6,658 nucleotides of DNA, from NCBI GenBank assembly GCA_003660605.1, contig QMUN01000044.1, positions 1 through 6,658 of the forward strand, in the 5' to 3' direction. Shown in pieces: positions 1 to 6,056 of this stretch (position 1 is the stretch's first letter; each line of letters begins with the position of its first letter). The position numbers were made by a program, and so were the translations under genes. The stretch is from Thermococci archaeon (GTDB lineage Archaea; Methanobacteriota_B; Thermococci; Methanofastidiosales; B48-G16). The notes beneath the pieces are model-generated. The model ran no database searches. It was given only the letters and a program-made list of their open reading frames with translations, and was not told where the DNA came from.

Positions 1-1097
1 AAAAAATTCCCTGTAAGTAATCCAAGCGAGTAGAAAAAATTAAAAGTGCCAAAAGCTCCTCCTTCTCTGTTTTTTTTAGATGTTTTTGACATGTAAGAGA
101 AAGAAGGTATGAGAATATAAGACCACGTAATACCGAGAAGAGCATATAAGATTATTATTCCAACAGCAATTTCTTTATAAATTATCAAAATAGCCATTAA
201 AAGGGATAGAACTGCTCTACTTAATATTCCGTACTTTAGAGTCTTTAAAGTCCCTTTTTTATAAATCTCTTTTCCCGTCCTTCGGTACATAAAAGCAGAC
301 GCTGAAGAGTGCATAAAGCCAGCGAAAAAACAGAGGCTTGATCCAGCACCAAGTATTTTTAAATACGGAACTATTGGAGTACATATCAAACTAGATGCCA
401 TTAAAATTAAAAACGTAGAGATTAAAAAAGAGTTAACCTTCTTATTTCCTGTTATTCTTATAGCAGGGAGATGTATAAGATAGTTCGGAATATACTTTGT
501 TCTTTCCACTATCTGTGTAAGACGTAATTTGAATGTTCTTCTATTTATATGTATAGGCTTCTGTTTTAAGTATTTAAATCCTAAAATCAGTGATATGGCA
601 GATACGAAACTATTTAAAAGAAATAAGTTTTGGATTGAGACAAAAAATAAAGTTATTGCTCCAATTCCCAATCCTGTTACCCATGCCCATCCTCCTATTT
701 TGTTGAATTTTCCTATAGCATCATCCCAGTAAAATTTGTTTGTACTGCGGAGAATATAAACTGTTGTTACGGGTATTTCAGCTGCGATAAAGAGTGCAAA
801 GAATGTCTGAATTAATATGACCTCATAAAGATTAGAAGCCATCGATAATAAAAGATATGATAAAAACGTCCCCAAAAAACCGATCAAAATGCATGTTTTT
901 CTCTTCTTAAATTTATCAGATATTTTCCCCCAGAAAACTGTTCCGAACATCGAAACTGCTGTGTAAAGTCCTAAAACTATACCTACCTCTTTGGCTTTCC
1001 CTCCAAGCTCTACAATCAGCAAGGGAAGAAGTACGGACGCACATCCCTGGGCTATTTTAAAAGGTACAAAAATATAAAAGAATTTTTGAGATTTCAT
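1..1097 (-). CDS. MFS family transporter, partial (3' end beyond window)
   Basis: The minus strand is open without a stop from an ATG at 1097 to the left edge, giving 365 codons. The translation is very hydrophobic, with repeated membrane-spanning stretches. After the second predicted helix it carries GKISDKFKKRK (residues 57-67), which matches the major facilitator loop 2-3 signature (G-x-x-x-D-R/K-x-G/x-R-R/K). MFS proteins usually have about 390-400 residues and 12 helices, so probably only the last helix or so is missing. The protein would be a secondary transporter in the cytoplasmic membrane; its substrate cannot be read from the sequence. The start lies 4 bp after the stop of the LysW-like zinc-ribbon gene and has no clear ribosome binding site at normal spacing, so translation is probably coupled to that gene. 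An in-frame TTG 39 nt upstream would overlap the zinc-ribbon gene and is less likely. The family call is firm; the substrate is unknown. Confidence 0.85.
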   Translation of the reverse strand, partial: MKSQKFFYIFVPFKIAQGCASVLLPLLIVELGGKAKEVGIVLGLYTAVSMFGTVFWGKISDKFKKRKTCILIGFLGTFLSYLLLSMASNLYEVILIQTFFALFIAAEIPVTTVYILRSTNKFYWDDAIGKFNKIGGWAWVTGLGIGAITLFFVSIQNLFLLNSFVSAISLILGFKYLKQKPIHINRRTFKLRLTQIVERTKYIPNYLIHLPAIRITGNKKVNSFLISTFLILMASSLICTPIVPYLKILGAGSSLCFFAGFMHSSASAFMYRRTGKEIYKKGTLKTLKYGILSRAVLSLLMAILIIYKEIAVGIIILYALLGITWSYILIPSFSYMSKTSKKNREGGAFGTFNFFYSLGLLTGNF

Positions 1098-1101
1098 CAG
1101 A

Positions 1102-1266
1102 TCACAGGAATCTTTCTTCTTTTTCTCTTTCAAAGATCGTAAGCTCCCACGATTCGCCTTTTATTAATTTCAACTCTGTTTTACACTCGTCACACTGAAC
1201 GACTTTACCTTCTCTTAGACGAGCTATTTCTATGGTATTTTCGCATACAGGACATTGGAGTTTCAT
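1102..1266 (-). CDS. small LysW-like zinc-ribbon protein (54 aa)
   Basis: An ATG at 1266 opens a 54-residue frame ending in TGA at 1102-1104. It has two CxxC knuckles, C5-PV-C8 and C25-DE-C28, which make a compact zinc ribbon. Spacing and residue pattern (CPVC, then a short beta stretch, then VVQCDEC and TELKL) resemble LysW/ArgW, the amino-group carrier of archaeal and Thermus lysine/arginine synthesis. Carrier LysW proteins end in an acidic EDWGE-like tail whose terminal glutamate holds the substrate. This protein ends in a charged stretch closing with R-F-L, so it probably is not a carrier. No lysine or arginine genes are nearby; the downstream neighbour is an MFS transporter 4 bp away. 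A TATA box at 1290-1297 sits about 27 nt before the ATG, suggesting a leaderless message. The gene is real by motif, promoter and spacing. Its function is unknown; it could be a nucleic-acid- or protein-binding ribbon. Confidence 0.75.
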   Translation of the reverse strand: MKLQCPVCENTIEIARLREGKVVQCDECKTELKLIKGESWELTIFEREKEERFL

Positions 1267-1286
1267 GGGAGTATCTCATCTACGTT

Positions 1287-1298
1287 CTATTTATAAAG
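1287..1298 (-). promoter_or_regulatory. TATA-box promoter for the zinc-ribbon/MFS pair
   Basis: The minus strand reads CCTTTATAAATAG here, with core TTTATAAA at 1290-1297. The core is centred about 27 nt upstream of the ATG at 1266, the usual distance from an archaeal TATA box to the transcription start. Transcription would therefore begin at or next to the start codon, giving a leaderless mRNA. The box lies in the 50-bp gap after the Hef stop codon, so the pair can be transcribed independently of hef, although read-through from hef is not excluded. Confidence 0.65.
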
Positions 1299-1316
1299 GT
1301 TGTGGTTGGAAAGGTT

Positions 1317-3500
1317 TCACTCATACCCCTCCTCTATAACTTTTATTATTTCATCAGCAGTTTTTTCTCCTATTCCCTTTACCTTCATTAAATCTTCTTT
1401 TGATGCTGTGAAAATATTTTTCACGCTTTTAAAATGTTTCAGAAGTCTTTCAGCCAATGTAGCTGAGACATGGGGGAGTCCCTCTATTATATACCTCTGG
1501 TTTTCTTTTATCTCCATGATCTTCTTATTTCCCCTTATAGGGATATCTTTTTTCTCTTTCTGCTGTTCCCTTTTTGCTATATCCAGTAAAATAAGCATTG
1601 TTTCATATGGATCTTTTGTAAAGATAACATGAACATTAAAATCTAAGATTATAGAAATTATAGCGTTCAAAATAGAATTTGCAGAAATTTCATGCTGAGA
1701 ATAGAGATCTTCTCCTTCTATGATGAGAATAGGAATCTCATAACTCTCAGAGATATTTTTGATCTGCTGAAATATTTTTCTGTCCATCAAACTCCTCAAA
1801 AAATCTTCAGAACTTTTTCTTTCCACACATACCCTCTCAGAAAGAACATAATCGCCCACTGGGAGATTTTTCTGCTCTACAAGACAGTGAGAAGACAAAT
1901 ATTTTACTACCGGACTCCTTTCTCTGTAATCTACTATTATTTTAACAAAATCTTCAATTTTTGTCTGTTTTTCTATATATTCTTTTTTCTTCAATTGATT
2001 TTTCATCTGCAAAAGAATTTTATGCATCTTCTTTTCCTTTGCTCTGGAAACCCAGAAATACGCTTCATCTCTCGTCTTTCCGGTAAACAATACGATTACC
2101 TTTCCTGCTTTTCTTCTTCCTGTCCTCCCCCTTCTCTGGATAGTCCTTATCTCTGAAGGTACAGGCTCGAAAAATAATACTAAATCAACGCTCGGTATAT
2201 CCAATCCTTCCTCCGCTATTGATGTCGCCACAAGAATGTTGTATTCTTGATTCCTGAATTTTTCCAGGATATCTTTTTGGTTTTTCTGTGTCAGTCCTTT
2301 GTCTCCAAGTTTGGAACTCTGCCCAACGAACCTGATTGCTCTTACCCCTTCCATATCGTTTAAAATGTCAACTATCTTCTGCGCAGAGTCTCTGTACTGG
2401 GAAAAGACGATTATATTCTTGCATCTTTTTATCTCTTTCTCTATTATCTCCCTTAATTTTTCATATTTTGGATGTCTTGTTTCTATAGTTTTTGCGAGGT
2501 TTAAGGCTTTTTTTATAAGTTCAGAATTGATTATTTCCTTTGCAGATTTTGCTTTCTGGTGTTTCAGTCTCTCGAAATAATCCAAAAATGGAATAATTCC
2601 CTGGGTTTCGAGAAGCTCCATCCCATGCTGGATTTTGATTGCTGAAGACTGCGCCATTATCCCTATGAAATACCTTTTATCCATCTTTCCATAGTTTTTA
2701 TTCATATCTTTTCTTATTCTTGTTCCGAGTTCCAAAAGATCTTTTTTTGATATGCCCAACGATGCACTCCTCAAGAATCCTATATTATGAAGAATTTTAA
2801 GTTTATTCTCCAGATATTTTTCCAGATATTTCCTTATTTTCTTATACTCCTCAGGAAAATCTACCTCGATCCACTCAATATCTATATCCTGAATATACTT
2901 TTTAATGTCAGGGGAACTGTCTGTTCTCACCTCTATGTTTTCAATGAAAAGATTCTCCAAAACTTCCTTGATCTTATCTTTTTGACTTCCTGGGGAAGCT
3001 GTAAGTCCTATTATCAGGGGATTTTTTCCTTTTTCCATGTACTTTTTTGCTATAAAAACATACGCATAATCGCCAATAGATCTGTGCGCTTCATCAAATA
3101 TGATCATTGAAACATTTTCAAGATCCAATCTTCGAGAGATTATATCATTCTCTATGACCTGCGGAGTTGCAAATATTACTTTTTTATTTTTATACAGTTC
3201 CTTTCTTGTAGATGGCGCTACGGTACCTGTAAAAAACTCCATTTTATCTATATTCAGAACATCGGAAAATGTCTGGAAATGCTGCATAACGAGAGGTTTT
3301 GTAGGTGCTAAAAAGATTACCTTTCCGTCATGCTTCTGGAGCCTGTAAACCGTCAAAAGAGCTGCTATTATCGTTTTTCCAAGTCCCGTAGGAAGAACTA
3401 TAAGGGAATTCTTTTCTCTGCAACTGTCGACAATTGTTTCCTGATATACCCTTGCCATCACTGTATCTTTTTTAACAAGAGAGTGATCGATGAACTCCAT
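1317..3500 (-). CDS. hef: Hef: helicase-nuclease of the XPF/FANCM family
   Basis: This 727-residue protein joins a superfamily 2 helicase to an XPF-type nuclease, the architecture of euryarchaeal Hef, which acts on stalled and branched DNA forks. Helicase motifs: YQ (19-20), Walker A LPTGLGKT (36-43), DEAH (136-139), TAS (167-169), and motif VI QRRGRTGR (455-462). The region between the two helicase lobes (about 205-340) would hold the family's helical insert. After a linker comes the ERCC4 nuclease: VDYRER (523-528), then GD (549-550) and ERK (560-562) with D566, the metal-binding GDx(n)ERKx3D signature, intact. The C-terminus holds tandem helix-hairpin-helix motifs (about 672-724, including GLPHVSATLAERLL and VKGIGEKTADEI). 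Length and domain order match Pyrococcus furiosus Hef as I recall it. The start at 3500 is chosen because the family N-terminus begins just before the YQ motif and a TATA box lies about 25 nt upstream. A longer reading to 3662 would cross both promoters. Confidence 0.95.
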   Translation of the reverse strand: MEFIDHSLVKKDTVMARVYQETIVDSCREKNSLIVLPTGLGKTIIAALLTVYRLQKHDGKVIFLAPTKPLVMQHFQTFSDVLNIDKMEFFTGTVAPSTRKELYKNKKVIFATPQVIENDIISRRLDLENVSMIIFDEAHRSIGDYAYVFIAKKYMEKGKNPLIIGLTASPGSQKDKIKEVLENLFIENIEVRTDSSPDIKKYIQDIDIEWIEVDFPEEYKKIRKYLEKYLENKLKILHNIGFLRSASLGISKKDLLELGTRIRKDMNKNYGKMDKRYFIGIMAQSSAIKIQHGMELLETQGIIPFLDYFERLKHQKAKSAKEIINSELIKKALNLAKTIETRHPKYEKLREIIEKEIKRCKNIIVFSQYRDSAQKIVDILNDMEGVRAIRFVGQSSKLGDKGLTQKNQKDILEKFRNQEYNILVATSIAEEGLDIPSVDLVLFFEPVPSEIRTIQRRGRTGRRKAGKVIVLFTGKTRDEAYFWVSRAKEKKMHKILLQMKNQLKKKEYIEKQTKIEDFVKIIVDYRERSPVVKYLSSHCLVEQKNLPVGDYVLSERVCVERKSSEDFLRSLMDRKIFQQIKNISESYEIPILIIEGEDLYSQHEISANSILNAIISIILDFNVHVIFTKDPYETMLILLDIAKREQQKEKKDIPIRGNKKIMEIKENQRYIIEGLPHVSATLAERLLKHFKSVKNIFTASKEDLMKVKGIGEKTADEIIKVIEEGYE

Positions 3501-3520
3501 GTTTTGTATTCTCAGTTTTT

Positions 3521-3531
3521 GTATAAAAATA
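3521..3531 (-). promoter_or_regulatory. TATA-box promoter for hef
   Basis: The minus strand reads TATTTTTATAC across this interval, centred about 25 nt upstream of the ATG at 3500. The distance predicts transcription starting at the start codon, hence a leaderless hef message. No Shine-Dalgarno-like sequence is seen just before the ATG, which agrees with this. The box independently supports choosing 3500 over upstream in-frame starts. Confidence 0.6.
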
Positions 3532-3555
3532 TGATGGGAGGATCTGTTCTGAAGG

Positions 3556-3569
3556 TATAAAGCTTTATA
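3556..3569. repeat. 14-bp perfect palindrome in the divergent promoter region
   Basis: TATAAAGCTTTATA is identical to its own reverse complement and sits between the two divergent genes. Its right half forms most of the TATA box of the glycosyltransferase gene. Its left half, ATAAAG, lies where the TFB-recognition element (BRE) would be expected. It could be a binding site for a dimeric repressor, or a chance product of adjacent BRE and TATA sequences in AT-rich DNA. The palindrome itself is certain; the role is open. Confidence 0.5.
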
Positions 3570-3572
3570 AAG
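3563..3572 (+). promoter_or_regulatory. TATA-box promoter for the glycosyltransferase operon
   Basis: CTTTATAAAG, with core TTTATAAA at 3564-3571, is centred about 25 nt before the ATG at 3593, so the transcript is probably leaderless. An AAAG just upstream (3559-3562) could be part of the BRE. The box is itself symmetric, so weak transcription in the opposite direction, towards hef, is possible in principle. Confidence 0.65.
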
Positions 3573-3592
3573 AAAAAAAATAAGGATTTTTA

Positions 3593-4231
3593 ATGAAAAC
3601 TCTGGCTTTGATCCCTGCATATAACGAAGAAGAAAGGATAGGAAAAGTAGTAAAAAAGACACTAAAATACTGCGATGTCATTGTAATAGATGATGGATCA
3701 GTAGATGATACTGGAAGGAGAGCTGAAGAAAAAGGAGCTTTTGTAATAAAGCATGAAAAAAATAAGGGGAAGGGAGATGCTTTAATTACAGGATTTAACT
3801 ATGCTTTAAAAAATAACTATGATGTTATAATAACTCTCGATGCCGACGGGCAGCACGATCCTTCCGAAATACCTAATTTTCTAAAAAAGATAGACAAATA
3901 TGATATAATCATAGGAGCAAGAGATTTTAAGGAGATGCCCTTCTCTAGAAGATTATCAAATACTATAACTACATTTTTATTATCTTTGCGAACGCATCAA
4001 AAGATAGGAGACAGTCAATCCGGGTACAGATTGATAAAAACAGATGTTCTTAGAGGATTGGATTTTAAGACAGAAAGATTTATTCTTGAATCTGAGTTAC
4101 TTGTAAGAGCAAAATGCAGAATTGGAAATGTCAGGATAAAAACTATCTATGCAGGTGAAAAAAGCCACATAAATAATTTAAGGGATACGATAAAATTTAT
4201 AAAATTCCTGATACAAAGTCTATTATGGTAA
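3593..4231 (+). CDS. family 2 glycosyltransferase, DPM1-like, soluble
   Basis: This 212-residue protein has a GT-A fold glycosyltransferase pattern from its first residues: LALIPAYNEEERIG (4-17), the nucleotide-binding VIDDGSVDDT (31-40), NKGKGDAL (57-64), and the DADGQHDP motif (83-90) whose DxD binds metal and sugar nucleotide. GDSQSGYR (139-146) and ILESELL (164-170) match the acceptor/catalytic region of dolichyl-phosphate mannosyl- or glucosyltransferase-like enzymes. Such enzymes move a sugar from a nucleotide donor to a polyprenyl phosphate at the inner face of the membrane. No C-terminal membrane helices follow; the protein ends in a basic and hydrophobic segment (about 198-212) that may touch the membrane. 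The actual sugar and acceptor cannot be told. The start at 3593 keeps the complete fold and has a TATA box at the right distance. Its stop overlaps the start of the next gene, indicating an operon. Confidence 0.88.
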   Translation: MKTLALIPAYNEEERIGKVVKKTLKYCDVIVIDDGSVDDTGRRAEEKGAFVIKHEKNKGKGDALITGFNYALKNNYDVIITLDADGQHDPSEIPNFLKKIDKYDIIIGARDFKEMPFSRRLSNTITTFLLSLRTHQKIGDSQSGYRLIKTDVLRGLDFKTERFILESELLVRAKCRIGNVRIKTIYAGEKSHINNLRDTIKFIKFLIQSLLW

Positions 4232-4494
4232 AAATGATCGATAATGAAAAAATAGCTAAATTACTCCTTTCTGGAGCAAAAATGACGGATAAGCACTGCA
4301 AAAGATGTTCTTATCCTTTATTTGAAAAAGATGGAAAAATCTTCTGCATAAACTGTGGATCAGAAACAAAAGAAGATATAATAAATGAGAAAATAGAGTT
4401 TCTCTATAATAAATTAAAAGACACAGAAGATGTAGAAGAAATAGAAAAAATAGGAAGAGCTATAGAAACTCTGAAAAAAATAAAATCATTTTAA
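4225..4494 (+). CDS. UPF0148 / autoantigen p27-like zinc-ribbon protein
   Basis: This 89-residue protein contains the characteristic UPF0148 segment: LLLSGAKMTDKHC (13-25), CKRC (25-28), YPLFEKDGKIFCINCG (30-45). The two CxxC pairs, C25/C28 and C41/C44, form a zinc ribbon. The rest (about 50-89) is highly charged and probably helical or coiled. The family is widespread in archaea and related to the zinc ribbon of human autoantigen p27 (ZNRD2); its archaeal role is not established, so none is assigned. The ATG at 4225 overlaps the glycosyltransferase stop by 7 bp. A second in-frame ATG at 4234 starts 2 bp after that stop and is an equally acceptable start. Neither has a strong ribosome binding site, so translational coupling is likely. 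The 3' end overlaps the convergent aconitase X small-subunit gene by 9 bp. Confidence 0.88.
   Translation: MVKMIDNEKIAKLLLSGAKMTDKHCKRCSYPLFEKDGKIFCINCGSETKEDIINEKIEFLYNKLKDTEDVEEIEKIGRAIETLKKIKSF
4474..4485 (-). terminator. poly-T terminator of the mevalonate operon
   Basis: Immediately after the small-subunit stop codon, the minus strand reads TTTTATTTTTTT. Archaeal RNA polymerase commonly stops at such T runs without a hairpin. The run lies inside the 3' end of the convergent UPF0148 coding sequence, where it encodes lysine-rich codons on the other strand, so it may instead be a by-product of those AAA codons. Confidence 0.45.
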
Positions 4495-4872
4495 TTTTTC
4501 TACTATTCCTTTGTCTGCATCTACCTTTAATCTGTCTCCCGTTTTTATATTTTCTATATCTATTTTGTCAATACACGGTATACCAGCAAGTATAACACCA
4601 GTAGCTACAATTGTCTCTGTTTCCTTGTTTATTATCGCCTTTGGTGCAACTCCATTCATTTTTAATCCATATATAACATAAGAGCCTACGGTAGATCCTT
4701 TTCCGCGTGGAAATACCAATATTTTATCTTTGACGCATTTTCCTTCAAGTTCGTGTCCTTTTTCTATTACAATTCCTGTTTTCGCATCTATCCCTCCATA
4801 AAATCCTATTGGCTCCTTTGATACAATAGCCTCACCCTCTGCAGTTCCAAGACTTATCCTTCTTCCCTTCAT
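4486..4872 (-). CDS. aconitase X small subunit (phosphomevalonate dehydratase small subunit, DUF126)
   Basis: This 128-residue protein matches the small, swivelling-domain subunit of aconitase X. Recognisable segments are KGRRISLGTAEGEAIVSKEP (2-21), the GGIDAKTG turn (26-33), FPRGKGSTVGSY (54-65) and ILAGIPC (94-100). The serine in GKGSTVGS (S60) matches the conserved active-site serine region of the family. With the large subunit encoded just upstream it should form the dehydratase that removes water from (R)-5-phosphomevalonate, giving trans-anhydromevalonate 5-phosphate in the archaeal mevalonate pathway. The ATG at 4872 shares one base with the large-subunit stop codon. A GTG at 4875, one codon earlier, is an alternative that would overlap that stop by 4 bp. 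GGGT at 4881-4884 lies 8 nt before the ATG and favours it slightly. The 3' end overlaps a convergent gene. Confidence 0.9.
   Translation of the reverse strand: MKGRRISLGTAEGEAIVSKEPIGFYGGIDAKTGIVIEKGHELEGKCVKDKILVFPRGKGSTVGSYVIYGLKMNGVAPKAIINKETETIVATGVILAGIPCIDKIDIENIKTGDRLKVDADKGIVEKLK
4489..4499 (+). terminator. T-rich terminator of the glycosyltransferase operon
   Basis: TTTTAATTTTT spans the UPF0148 stop codon (TAA at 4492-4494) and runs into the antisense end of the small-subunit gene. It is a plausible intrinsic archaeal termination signal and faces the T run of the opposite operon a few bases away. It is short, so confidence is modest. Confidence 0.35.
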
Positions 4873-6056
4873 CACATCACACCCTTTATTAACTCATCAA
4901 TGTTATTAAAAACTACATTCTGCTTGCAGAATCCGGGTAAATAATTTGCAGCCTTTCCAGAATTTACTCCTGTAGTCTTGTATCCCATCTTTTCTATGGG
5001 TGATACTACCATGCACGTATCGCATACTATCTTTCCTCCCGCTTTTTCGATTATATCTGTATATCCCATAATAGTTGATGTTTCTTTCATTGCTTTTGAC
5101 GTACATATCCATAAAGGCTTTGATAATTTCTTTCCTCTGAGTTTTTCCGCCACTGTCGCTATCTCACGAAGGGATGCGTGAGGGCATCCTAAGATTACAA
5201 TATCAGCATCTTTACCAGTATTTAATTTCTCGTACGTTTCCTTAATCTCTTTACTTGTAACATCTATATTCTCCAGTCCTTTTATCTCCATGATTTTTGC
5301 TTCTGGTGTTAAATTTTCTGCGTGGTACAACGCTACAGCTCCTGAAGCTGCCATTGCAGCTCCCAATGCTTTCAGATTATCTGTGTTTGCATTTTTTATT
5401 CCTTTGAAGTATGGGATTTTGTTTTTAACAAGTTTTCCAACATGATATCCTAAAGCTCCAAAATCTGAGTTGGATTTAAGCTCTGCATCCACATTTATGA
5501 GTATATTCGGTTTTCTGTTCTCGTCAAGGTGTAATCCATAGTTAGGTGTAACTCCGCATAATGCCGCAGCCAATGCTGATGGTCCTCCTTCCCTGTTTGT
5601 TCTCGCGCCTATTACAGAATTAGAGAAAGATACTGCAGATGACTCTGACCATGCTATATGTTCCCCAAACCTCGGTAAGTTCCCAGCAAGATATGGTGTG
5701 CATGTCGCTGTCACAACTATTCCCATCTTTTTAAATGCATTCATAATTCTTATCTGGTTTTCAGCAAAATCTTCTGGGAATCCAAGCTCCTTCCAGTTTT
5801 CCATATCCATTCCAGCTGGATTTAAAAATGTTAAAACTTTGACTTTAGCTCCTTTTTCTGCAAAATCCTCAAGAAAATCCCTTCCAGGATCACCTATAGA
5901 TTTGTAAGATACTCCAGCTACCTGAACAGATCCTACTTGTATCATTTTGTCTGCTCCGTAAATATCTCCGAGTCTCACGAGCAGACGAAATACTTTTTCA
6001 TACACTTCTCCTTTCTCACCATTTAAGATGGATTCTTCTTCTCTTGTCAGATACAT
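4872..6056 (-). CDS. aconitase X large subunit (phosphomevalonate dehydratase large subunit, DUF521)
   Basis: This 394-residue protein is the catalytic large subunit of aconitase X, a lyase of the aconitase superfamily with an iron-sulfur cluster. Family landmarks: [14 protein letters not shown] (3-16), QVAGVSYKSIGDPGRDFL (45-62), TATCTPYLAGNLP (116-128), SNSVIGARTNREGGPSALAA (145-164), LGCPHASLREI (289-299), WICTS (316-320), CDTC (345-348) and GVNSGKAANYLPGF (363-376). Cys119, Cys291, Cys318, Cys345, Cys348 and Cys377 are candidate cluster ligands; which ones serve cannot be decided by eye. In archaea this enzyme dehydrates phosphomevalonate; bacterial relatives act on hydroxyproline derivatives. 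The UbiD-family gene in the same operon strongly favours the mevalonate role. AGGAG at 6066-6070, 9 nt before the ATG, supports the start. The first 10 bp overlap the LpdD-like gene and the last base overlaps the small subunit's ATG. Confidence 0.94.
   Translation of the reverse strand: MYLTREEESILNGEKGEVYEKVFRLLVRLGDIYGADKMIQVGSVQVAGVSYKSIGDPGRDFLEDFAEKGAKVKVLTFLNPAGMDMENWKELGFPEDFAENQIRIMNAFKKMGIVVTATCTPYLAGNLPRFGEHIAWSESSAVSFSNSVIGARTNREGGPSALAAALCGVTPNYGLHLDENRKPNILINVDAELKSNSDFGALGYHVGKLVKNKIPYFKGIKNANTDNLKALGAAMAASGAVALYHAENLTPEAKIMEIKGLENIDVTSKEIKETYEKLNTGKDADIVILGCPHASLREIATVAEKLRGKKLSKPLWICTSKAMKETSTIMGYTDIIEKAGGKIVCDTCMVVSPIEKMGYKTTGVNSGKAANYLPGFCKQNVVFNNIDELIKGVM

Noticed and set aside
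529..732. Plus-strand 67-codon open frame within the transporter region
   Set aside because: It is antisense to a continuous MFS reading frame with a clear family motif; the frame shows no motif of its own.
1102..1266. Calling the small zinc ribbon a functional LysW amino-acid carrier
   Set aside because: The C-terminal acidic tail with terminal glutamate is absent, and no lysine or arginine biosynthesis gene is present in the window.
1300..3560. Several plus-strand open frames of 76-154 codons opposite hef
   Set aside because: They are antisense shadows of a strongly conserved helicase-nuclease gene, rich in F, I and S from reversed lysine and glutamate codons, with no recognisable domain.
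3501..3662. A 54-residue N-terminal extension of Hef from an upstream start at 3662
   Set aside because: It would cross both divergent TATA boxes and the first 70 bp of the glycosyltransferase gene. Its sequence is low-complexity and hydrophobic and matches nothing in Hef, while the family N-terminus fits the ATG at 3500.
4906..5112. A 68-codon minus-strand frame and a plus-strand frame (4978-5181) inside the AcnX large-subunit gene
   Set aside because: Both lie wholly within a conserved enzyme gene in other frames and show no start signals or domains.
4872..6056. Reading the large subunit as a classical citrate aconitase
   Set aside because: The two-gene layout and motifs are those of aconitase X, and the UbiD-family neighbour points to the mevalonate pathway, not the citric acid cycle.
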